Of a stretch of 64,000 bases of DNA, positions 19,589-27,732 are shown one piece after another; the stretch's first letter is position 1; the number at the start of each line of letters is the position of its first letter. Source of the stretch: Alphaproteobacteria bacterium (GTDB lineage: Bacteria; Pseudomonadota; Alphaproteobacteria; JAJFFI01); NCBI GenBank assembly GCA_030066595.1, contig JASJBI010000031.1, positions 124,001-188,000 of the forward strand. Direction: 5' to 3'. The notes beneath the pieces are model-generated. The model ran no database searches and was not told the origin of the DNA. It saw only the letters and a program-made list of their open reading frames with translations. Position numbers and translations under genes: made by a program.

Positions 19589-19651
19589 CCCTCACCCTCC
19601 CGCCTCGCGGGTCCCTCCCTCTCCCCCGGTGGGAGAGGGTCGGGGTGAGGG
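19589..19651. repeat. REP-like compound palindrome between coxL and coxD
   Basis: Two nested inverted repeats are seen: the outer pair CCCTCACCC / GGGTGAGGG (19589-19597 and 19643-19651) and the inner pair CCCTCTCCC / GGGAGAGGG (19617-19625 and 19631-19639) around CCGGT. This is the common CTCACCC...GGGTGAG type of proteobacterial extragenic palindrome. It lies in a 115-bp gap inside the cox operon and could protect the coxMSL message or reduce read-through to coxD. Confidence 0.8.
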
Positions 19652-19680
19652 CGAGGTCCCATTGAGGCCGCGAGGATCGG

Positions 19681-20562
19681 GTGCGCATGAACTGGCGTGA
19701 CCTGCAGGCGAAGCTCCGCGCGACCGGCTACATCACCGATCCGGACCTGGCCATGGCGATCGTCTTGATGCAGCGGCTCAAGCGCCCGCTGCTGATCGAG
19801 GGCGAGGCCGGCGTCGGCAAGACCGACGTTGCCAAGGCCCTGGCCCAGGCGCTCGGCGCGGACCTCATCCGGCTGCAGTGCTACGAAGGGCTGGACGCCA
19901 ACGCGGCGGTCTACGAATGGAACTACCAGCGCCAGCTCCTGGCCATCAAGGTCTGGGAGGGCGAGGATCTGAGCGCGGACGAAAAGGAGGAGCATGTCTT
20001 TCAGGAGAAGTTCCTGCTCAAGCGGCCGCTGCTCGACGCCATCACCCGGACGCAGCCGCCGGTGCTGCTGATCGACGAGATCGACCGGGCCGACGAGGAG
20101 TTCGAGGCCTATCTCCTGGAGGTGCTGTCCGACTTCCAGGTCAGCATTCCCGAAATGGGTACGGTCGCGGCCACCAGCATCCCGCACGTGGTCCTGACCT
20201 CCAACTCGACGCGCGAGCTGTCGGACGCGCTCAGACGGCGCTGCCTGTACCACTGGCTCGACTATCCGAGCGAGGAGAAGGAGCTGGCCATCGTCGAGGC
20301 CCGGGTGCCGGAGGCGGAGGCGGCGTTGGCCGGCCAGATCGTGCGCTTCGTCCAGGCGCTCAGGCGCGAGGATCTGGAGAAGAAGCCGGGCATCGCCGAG
20401 ACGCTGGATTGGGCGCGGGCGCTGGCCGGGCTGGGCGCGCGGCGCATCGACGAGGACCTGGACGAGATGCGCCAGACCCTGATGTGCCTGTTGAAGACCC
20501 GCAACGATCGCGGCCAGGTGACGCCGGAGGTGGTCGACCGCCTGGTCGCCAAGGCGGTATGA
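19681..20562 (+). CDS. coxD: CoxD-like MoxR-family AAA+ ATPase for CO dehydrogenase maturation
   Basis: The 293-residue AAA+ protein has Walker A GEAGVGKT near residue 41, Walker B VLLIDEIDRADEEFEAYLL, and the sensor segment VVLTSNSTRELSDALRRRC. CoxD is the ATPase needed to build the copper-sulfur-molybdenum site of form I CO dehydrogenase after CoxL is made. The GTG at 19681 (GAGG five bases upstream) and ATG at 19687 are both possible starts. The stop overlaps the coxE start as ATGA, which fits the known CoxD-CoxE ATPase-VWA pairing. Confidence 0.92.
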   Translation: MRMNWRDLQAKLRATGYITDPDLAMAIVLMQRLKRPLLIEGEAGVGKTDVAKALAQALGADLIRLQCYEGLDANAAVYEWNYQRQLLAIKVWEGEDLSADEKEEHVFQEKFLLKRPLLDAITRTQPPVLLIDEIDRADEEFEAYLLEVLSDFQVSIPEMGTVAATSIPHVVLTSNSTRELSDALRRRCLYHWLDYPSEEKELAIVEARVPEAEAALAGQIVRFVQALRREDLEKKPGIAETLDWARALAGLGARRIDEDLDEMRQTLMCLLKTRNDRGQVTPEVVDRLVAKAV

Positions 20563-21722
20563 GCCCCGAGGGAACGGATGTCCCTGCGGCGCCCGGTGGC
20601 CCCGAGGCGGACAAGCGGATCGTCCGCAAGGTGCTCGCCTTCGCGCGGCAGGCTCGCGATAACGGCTTTCCCGTCGGCATCGAGGAAGCCCTAGACGCGC
20701 TGACGCTGGCCGGCGGGTTGGACCTCCTCGACCGGGACGAGCTGCGCCGGGGCCTCAGGACGCTGTTCTGTTCCTCGACCACCGACTGGGAGCGCTTCGA
20801 CGACCTGTTCGACTCGTTCTGGTTCTATGGCAGCGAGCGCACGGTATTGCGGATCTCGGGGTCCCTCGCGCGGCCCGGCGGCGCGGGCGAGACCCCGGGG
20901 ATGGCCCCACGCGGCTTCGGCGGCGAGACGGACGCGGCCGACGAAACCGCCGGCGGCGCGAGCCGCGCCGAGCGCCTGGAGGGCACCGACTTCCGCCATC
21001 TGCACGGGGACCGGGACCTGCAGGCGGTCCAGGACCTGTCCGAACGCCTGGCCCGGCGCATGCGCTGGCGGCTCTCGCGGCGCCATCGGCTGCGGCGGCG
21101 GGGCCGGGTCGTCGACTTGCGCAACACCATCCACAAGAGCCTGCGGCACGGAGGCATGCCGTTGGACCTGGCCTATCGCCGCCGCCATCCGCGGCCGCTC
21201 AAGCTGGTGATGCTGCTCGACGCGAGCGGCTCGATGAACCTCTACAGCACGTTTTTCATCCGCTTCATCCGCGCGGTGGTCGAGAATTTCGCCCAGGCCG
21301 AGGCCTTCATCTTCCATACCCGTCTCGTGCATATCAGTGCGGTGCTGCGCGAGCGCGATTTGGAAAAGGCGATCGACCGCATGAATATCCTGTCGGCCGG
21401 CTGGGGCGGCGGCACCCGTCTGGGCGCCAGCCTCAAGACCTTTAACGATAACTACGCCAAGCAGGTGCTCAACGCGCGCTCGGTGGTGATGATCCTGAGC
21501 GACGGCTACGACACCGGCCCGCCGGAGGCGCTGGGACGCGAACTCGGGCGGCTCCGCAAGCGCGCGCACCGGACCGTCTGGCTCAACCCGCTCCTGGGCT
21601 GGCAAGGCTACGAACCGGTGGCGCAGGGGATGGCGGCCGCCCTGCCCCATCTCGACCTGTTCGCGCCGGCGCACAACCTCGAGAGCCTGGCCGCGCTCGA
21701 GCCCTATCTGTGCCGGCTCTAG
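20559..21722 (+). CDS. coxE: CoxE-like von Willebrand factor A domain protein
   Basis: The 387-residue protein has a charged N-terminal region rich in Arg. Its C-terminal VWA (CoxE) domain carries the metal-ion-dependent adhesion motif MLLDASGSMNLYS near residue 220 and VMILSDGYDTGPPEALG later. CoxE works with the CoxD ATPase in metal-site maturation of CO dehydrogenase. It starts at the ATG overlapping the coxD stop. The longer frame running in from inside coxD is an artefact. The end overlaps the next gene's possible start by 13 bp. Confidence 0.92.
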   Translation: MSPEGTDVPAAPGGPEADKRIVRKVLAFARQARDNGFPVGIEEALDALTLAGGLDLLDRDELRRGLRTLFCSSTTDWERFDDLFDSFWFYGSERTVLRISGSLARPGGAGETPGMAPRGFGGETDAADETAGGASRAERLEGTDFRHLHGDRDLQAVQDLSERLARRMRWRLSRRHRLRRRGRVVDLRNTIHKSLRHGGMPLDLAYRRRHPRPLKLVMLLDASGSMNLYSTFFIRFIRAVVENFAQAEAFIFHTRLVHISAVLRERDLEKAIDRMNILSAGWGGGTRLGASLKTFNDNYAKQVLNARSVVMILSDGYDTGPPEALGRELGRLRKRAHRTVWLNPLLGWQGYEPVAQGMAAALPHLDLFAPAHNLESLAALEPYLCRL

Positions 21723-22333
21723 AAAACGGCGTGCCCGAAGACCCGAAGATCGCAGCGGTCCTGCTGGCCGCCGGCGAATCGAGGCGCATGGGGGTCGCCA
21801 ACAAGCTCCTCTTGGAGATCGACGGCGAGCCGATCGTTCACCGCACGGCGCGCCAAATGCTGGAAGCCGGCCCGATCGAAGCGGTGGCGGTCCTGGGACA
21901 CGACAGCACCCGGGTTGGCCATGCTGTCGCGGACCTGCCCCTCGCGCAAGTCGTGAACCCGCACTATCGCGACGGCCAGATGACGTCGGTGCATGCCGGT
22001 CTTGCGGCGCTGTCCGGACCGTGCGCCGGCGTCATGATCTGCCTCGCGGACCAGCCGATGCTCACCGCCGCCGACTACCGCGAGCTGATGCGCGCCTTCG
22101 CCGCGCGCGGTGACAAGTCCATCCTGGTGCCGACTTGGCGCGGCCGGCGTGGCAATCCGGTCCTCCTCGCCTGGGCACACCGCGGCGCGATCCTGGCGCG
22201 CCAGGCGAATCTCGGCTGCCGCCAGCTGATCGACCGCAATCCGGATCTGGTCTTCGCATACGCGACGGACGTGGATCGATTCGTCCGCGATATCGACACG
22301 CAGGCGGACTATCGGCGCCAGTCCCAGGGATAG
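21710..22333 (+). CDS. MobA/MocA-type nucleotidyltransferase (molybdenum cofactor cytidylyltransferase-like)
   Basis: The 207-residue protein has the nucleotidyltransferase signature AAVLLAAGESRRMGVANKLL. It also has the LADQPML motif and the product-site segment WRGRRGNPVLL. These match MocA/MobA-like enzymes that attach CMP to molybdopterin, and form I CO dehydrogenase uses molybdopterin cytosine dinucleotide, so the role fits the operon. The start is GTG at 21710 or GTG at 21731. No XdhC-like coxI or coxF gene follows it. Confidence 0.88.
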   Translation: MPALENGVPEDPKIAAVLLAAGESRRMGVANKLLLEIDGEPIVHRTARQMLEAGPIEAVAVLGHDSTRVGHAVADLPLAQVVNPHYRDGQMTSVHAGLAALSGPCAGVMICLADQPMLTAADYRELMRAFAARGDKSILVPTWRGRRGNPVLLAWAHRGAILARQANLGCRQLIDRNPDLVFAYATDVDRFVRDIDTQADYRRQSQG

Positions 22334-22472
22334 CCGGCACGCAGACTGCGGGAAACCGCGGCCCGACGGGCTTTCTGCAAGTGTCTGTTTTCTTTCCGTA
22401 ACGGGCGACGCATATCATCACCATCGCCGTACGCACCACGCGCCATAGGCCAACAAACAGGGAGTGTATCTC

Positions 22473-22895
22473 TTGAGACTCGCGATCACTGTTGCCGCCC
22501 TTGGTCTTGTCCTGTCCGTCGACGCCCTCGCCGGCCCTACCGGCCGCGAACACCGACTGCCGCCGGAGGATCCGGTAGCGGCCAAGCGGGACGCCTACGA
22601 CGTTCGTTTCGAGTTCGTCTCGGACGAGCGCATGGCACGGCTGGCGCGGGTGTTTCGGCAGCCGAACTTCAGCAAGGCCATCGCGGTCTGGCGCAACGGA
22701 GACGACGACAGGCCCCTTGGCAAGTGCACCATCTATCTCCGGTCGGACGCCACCTATGACGTGGTCGCGCACGAAGTGAAGCACTGTTTCGAAGGCCATT
22801 TCCATCCGCGCCAAAACGCGGGCGCCAACGGCAACCGCGGCCTGCCGAAGCCCCGGCAACCGGGCAAGCATCCCTGGCCCCGCTACACCCAGTGA
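22473..22895 (+). CDS. Small secreted protein with zincin-like HExxH motif
   Basis: With the TTG start at 22473 (AGGGAG eight bases upstream) the product has 140 residues. It begins with a signal peptide, MRLAITVAALGLVLSVDALA; a GTG at 22464 is also possible. The mature part contains DVVAHEVKHCFEGHFH: an HExxH motif at residues 100-104, then Glu107 and His109. That pattern is zincin-like, but the domain is far shorter than known peptidases. I do not recognise the family; metal binding is likely, proteolysis only possible. It stands alone, with about 140 bp of non-coding DNA on each side. Confidence 0.7.
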   Translation: MRLAITVAALGLVLSVDALAGPTGREHRLPPEDPVAAKRDAYDVRFEFVSDERMARLARVFRQPNFSKAIAVWRNGDDDRPLGKCTIYLRSDATYDVVAHEVKHCFEGHFHPRQNAGANGNRGLPKPRQPGKHPWPRYTQ

Positions 22896-23038
22896 GCGAG
22901 GCCAAAGTGCCTCGGCAACGGCGCAGGGCGGCCGAGACGTCCTGTTTCGGTGGTGCGCCGTTGACCAAGATCATTGTAACCTGAACCGGTGGGCCGCGAT
23001 CCTGCCCAAGAGCATGATCCGGGAAAGGAATTGCAACC

Positions 23039-23506
23039 GTGACGATGATGAGCTGGACCGCCGCGATGAGTGTCGGCGTTCCCGAGCTGGACGAGGATCA
23101 CAAGAAGCTGGTCGGCGCGATCAACGCCTTGTCGGCCAATGCCGGCGGTGCGGATCGAACGACTGCGGTGAGACAATGCCTCATGCGCTTGCGCCGCTAT
23201 GCGGAGTTCCATTTTGCCCGCGAGGAGCGCGTGATGGCGGCGTGCGGCTACCCCGAGGCCAGCGGCCACAAGGAGGAACACACCGGCTTCATCGCGTATG
23301 TCCAAGAGGTCACGCGTGAGTTCGACGATGACCCCGAGGATTTCGCGGCGGAGAAAGCCGAGGAGCTGCTCGAATTCCTCAGGAACTGGCTCGCCCACCA
23401 TATCCTGATCGTCGACATGCAGTATCGGCCCTTCGCGGAGCACAACGCCAAGGCGCGCCAGGTCGCGCGCGAGTTCAAGAGCGCGGAGGTCTGGTGGAGC
23501 GTGTGA
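23039..23506 (+). CDS. Bacteriohemerythrin
   Basis: The 155-residue protein is a single-domain hemerythrin. It shows the N-terminal VPELDEDHKKLV His, the EFHFAREERVM His/Glu pair, SGHKEEHTGF with HxxxH, and NWLAHHILIVDMQY with the last His and Asp ligands. These form a non-heme diiron site that binds O2 reversibly, for storage, delivery or sensing in the cytosol. The GTG start has AAAGGAA eight bases upstream. It is transcribed alone. A link to oxygen-dependent CO oxidation nearby is tempting but only positional. Confidence 0.93.
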   Translation: MTMMSWTAAMSVGVPELDEDHKKLVGAINALSANAGGADRTTAVRQCLMRLRRYAEFHFAREERVMAACGYPEASGHKEEHTGFIAYVQEVTREFDDDPEDFAAEKAEELLEFLRNWLAHHILIVDMQYRPFAEHNAKARQVAREFKSAEVWWSV

Positions 23507-23536
23507 GGCTGGCGGCGCCATCGGCACGCAGCCGCG

Positions 23537-23602
23537 TCCGACGGAGAACAATGGGGACATCCTGACTACGAAACAGCTGCTCTCCGCCTGAGCCGCGTCG
23601 GC
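23537..23602 (-). pseudogene. Decayed tRNA-Thr(CGT) copy
   Basis: On the minus strand this 66-base segment keeps a tRNA-Thr(CGT) pattern. The 5' acceptor is GCCGACG, the D arm is GCTC/GAGC, the anticodon loop is TTCGTAG, and the 3' acceptor is CGTCGGA. The anticodon stem has two mismatches, the T arm is shortened by about six bases, and there is no CCA. It matches the intact gene at 26091-26165 and shares its leader, so it is a dead duplicate. Confidence 0.75.
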
Positions 23603-23663
23603 GCCGGAAACGGAATCTGCGGAAACCCTCCGCAAGAGCAGGCCATAGGGTTAACCGAAAGGC
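23603..23663 (-). repeat. Leader of the decayed tRNA, direct repeat of 26166-26226
   Basis: Sixty-one bases upstream of the pseudo-tRNA align without gaps to the leader of the intact tRNA-Thr, with about 51 identities counted by eye. Both keep a hairpin with stem TGCGGA/TCCGCA (here 23618-23634); three of the ten differences fall in its 5-base loop and none in the stem. Similarity ends beyond the GGTTAACC segment. Confidence 0.75.
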
Positions 23664-23933
23664 TCCCGGGGGGCCGTGTGGCCATGGGCGCGCGCCGAAG
23701 CCCATCCGCGGTGGTCTCTGCGTGCCCAGGGCTCAATCCTTTCGCCAGCGCGACAGCCTTACGTCGCGCTGCCGACGTGCGCGCCACGCAGTGTTCCCGG
23801 TGGGCCTCTTCGCTCATGCCCTCCGTGCGCTTCTCTCGCCGTAGTGAAGAAACAAACGCTCGTCTCGGCCACGACGGCCAGGATTCTACTGGCTCCGGTG
23901 GCCGTGCCCGACCATGCCGACGGGCTGCACGGT
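23664..23933. other. Intergenic stretch with no supported gene
   Basis: Between the tRNA relic and the ftsH promoter there are short frames in several directions but none has a ribosome site, codon pattern or family resemblance. The sequence looks like decayed DNA rather than a missed gene. Confidence 0.5.
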
Positions 23934-23963
23934 CCTTGAATTTTCGACACAAAACCTCATCTA
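23934..23963 (+). promoter_or_regulatory. Heat-shock (sigma32/RpoH-like) promoter of ftsH
   Basis: CCTTGAA at 23934-23940 and CCTCATCTA at 23955-23963 are separated by 14 bp. This is very close to the sigma32 consensus CTTGAA-N13-15-CCCCATNT. It lies about 100 bp before the ftsH start and is correctly oriented. ftsH is heat-inducible in many bacteria, which supports the assignment. Confidence 0.65.
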
Positions 23964-24060
23964 CCCAATAGGTTCTTCCGTACATTAAAACAGTTCCACT
24001 TTATTCCGGACACGCTGCAAAGCAGGTGCCCGTACGTTGCCAATGAAGGGACGTAGAGCG

Positions 24061-25986
<1,926 letters not shown>

Positions 25987-26011
25987 ACAGCGAATCGGCG
26001 ACTGCCAATGA

Positions 26012-26040
26012 GGGCCGCCCCTGACACGGGCGGCCCTTTT
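26012..26040 (+). terminator. Rho-independent terminator of ftsH
   Basis: A 9-bp perfect stem GGGCCGCCC / GGGCGGCCC with a 7-base loop is followed by TTTT. It starts 26 bp after the ftsH stop and separates it from the convergent tRNA gene. Confidence 0.88.
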
Positions 26041-26090
26041 CGTGCCCGCTGCCGGGCGCGCGCTCGCTGGCCAGCTGTATCCACGGAAAA

Positions 26091-26165
<75 letters not shown>

Positions 26166-26226
26166 GCCGGAAACGGGGTCTGCGGAGTCTCTCCGCAAGG
26201 GCTTGCCACAGGGTTAACCGAACGGC
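26166..26226 (-). repeat. Leader of tRNA-Thr, direct repeat of 23603-23663
   Basis: This is the 5' flank of the intact tRNA gene. It holds a hairpin (26181-26197, stem TGCGGA/TCCGCA, loop GTCTC) and the GGTTAACC segment, both shared with the decayed copy. It may include promoter or processing signals, but no confident -35/-10 pair was seen. Confidence 0.7.
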
Positions 26227-26254
26227 CGGACACTACTCCCGGCCCGCGAGGCCG

Positions 26255-27730
26255 TCAACGCGCCGGCGCGGTCGGCGGGGCGGCGGCTGGCGCCTCCTCT
26301 GGGCTCGTAGTCGAAGGCGCCGCCGGCGCGGCGATCTCGGCCACGGCCGCCTCCTCCGCGATCACCTCCGCCTCGGGCGCGGGGGCGGGAAGCTCCGCCT
26401 CGGCCTCCACCTCCGGCAGCTCGATCTCCGCCATCGCCCGCGGCGGCGTGCGCCAGTCGATCTCGCCGAACGCGCCGCAGTTGCCGCAGATCGCATGCCA
26501 GCCGGGCGCCACGGCGCCGCAGCTGCCGCAGACCCAGCCCGGGTCCGGCGGTGCGTCCGCGGCGCGGGCAAGCCAGGCGCGCAGTTCCGGCGTGCTGCCG
26601 TTCTCCGCGTCTTCGACTTCGGCCATCAGACGATAGACCCGCGCGGTCCGCGCCGGGCCCTCGGGGATCGCCTGCAGGTGCCGCCGGGCCTCGCCCCAGA
26701 GACGCGCTTCGAGCGCCGCCCGGGCCAGCGCCAGACAGCTCTCCGGATGATCCGGGTTGAGCGCGGCGAGCCGCTCCATCGCCTGGAACCGGCGCAGGGG
26801 ATCCTTGGCCTGAACCGCCGTGCCGTAGACGCGGGCGAGATCCGGATGCGGCACCTCGGGCCACAATCGCTCGACCAGCTTGACCGCCTGGCGGTGCTTC
26901 CCGGCGGCGAGCGTACGCTCGGCCAGGTCCGCCGCGGCGGCGCGGAAGGTGGGCTGTTCGTCGAGCGCCTTGCGGGCGAGCTTGAGCGCACCGGCGCTGT
27001 CCCCGGCCATGTCCTTGGCCAGCGCCTGCTGCAACAAAACAGAGGCGTGGTGGCGGTGGGCATCGGTACCGGGCAGCGCCCGGTAGCGCATGGCGTCCCG
27101 CAGCAAGCGCTCGGCCGCTGACCAGTTGCCGGCGGCCGCCTCCTTCTCGAACAGCGCGGTCAGCACCCAGCCGGTGCGCGGCCTGAGCCGATGGGCCCGG
27201 CGGGTCAGGGTCAGCGCCGTCTCGCTGTCGCCGGCGCGCTCTGCCTGAATGATCAGCCCGCGCAGCCCGAGAAATTCGGTCTCGTGCCGGTCCAGCATGG
27301 CGGTGAAATAGTCCCTGGCCGCGGCCTCGCGCCCCTCGAGCTGCGCCGCCTGTGCCGACAGCAGCAGGGTCAACGGCGGCTCGTCCAGTCGGGCGTCGGC
27401 CGCGCTGGCCTGGCGCCGCGCTTCCTCGGGATCGCCGGCCGCGACCGCGACCAGGCCCCGGGTCAGGGCTTCATAGCCCTTGCGCTGGCGCCGCTCGCGC
27501 CGCATGCGGGCGAGCGTCTGGGGCGTGTGCACGATGGCGCGCCAAAAGCGGTAGAGCAGCGCCACCACGACCGCGATCACCGCCACGACCAGCAGCAGCA
27601 CGGCAAAGGTGGTGTCGATCCGCCAGCCGCGCCAGGCGATGGCGACGTTGCCCGGGGTCTCGGCAAACCAGGCGGCCACCGCGGACAGCACCGCGATGAC
27701 GGCAAACAGGATCAGGCCGCGCATAACCAT
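26255..27730 (-). CDS. hemY: HemY-family membrane TPR protein
   Basis: The 491-residue protein starts with two membrane helices (about residues 3-20 and 40-62), the HemY N-terminal signature with FAETPGNVAIAWRGW between them. A long TPR-like helical region follows with the linker QTLARMRRERRQRKGYEALT. Near residue 400 it has a two-CxxC zinc-ribbon-like element (VCGSCGAVAPGW, ICGNCGAFGE) and an Ala/Pro/Glu tail. HemY of this type is linked with late heme synthesis and is not protoporphyrinogen oxidase. It is the last gene of the hemC-hemD-mic60-hemY operon; the ATG is 2 bp after the mic60 stop. Confidence 0.9.
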   Translation of the reverse strand: MVMRGLILFAVIAVLSAVAAWFAETPGNVAIAWRGWRIDTTFAVLLLVVAVIAVVVALLYRFWRAIVHTPQTLARMRRERRQRKGYEALTRGLVAVAAGDPEEARRQASAADARLDEPPLTLLLSAQAAQLEGREAAARDYFTAMLDRHETEFLGLRGLIIQAERAGDSETALTLTRRAHRLRPRTGWVLTALFEKEAAAGNWSAAERLLRDAMRYRALPGTDAHRHHASVLLQQALAKDMAGDSAGALKLARKALDEQPTFRAAAADLAERTLAAGKHRQAVKLVERLWPEVPHPDLARVYGTAVQAKDPLRRFQAMERLAALNPDHPESCLALARAALEARLWGEARRHLQAIPEGPARTARVYRLMAEVEDAENGSTPELRAWLARAADAPPDPGWVCGSCGAVAPGWHAICGNCGAFGEIDWRTPPRAMAEIELPEVEAEAELPAPAPEAEVIAEEAAVAEIAAPAAPSTTSPEEAPAAAPPTAPAR

Positions 27731-27732
27731 GA

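Noticed and set aside
19878..21722. A 614-residue coxE frame
   Set aside because: The first part is out-of-frame coxD; the ATGA overlap at 20559 marks the true start.
15796..22333. Assigning the operon to xanthine dehydrogenase or nicotinate hydroxylase
   Set aside because: The AYRCSFR motif and coxD/coxE genes are specific to form I CO dehydrogenase.
22361..22376. A possible terminator after the nucleotidyltransferase gene
   Set aside because: The stem is only 4 bp (GCCC/GGGC) and the T-run is TTTCT; too weak to call.
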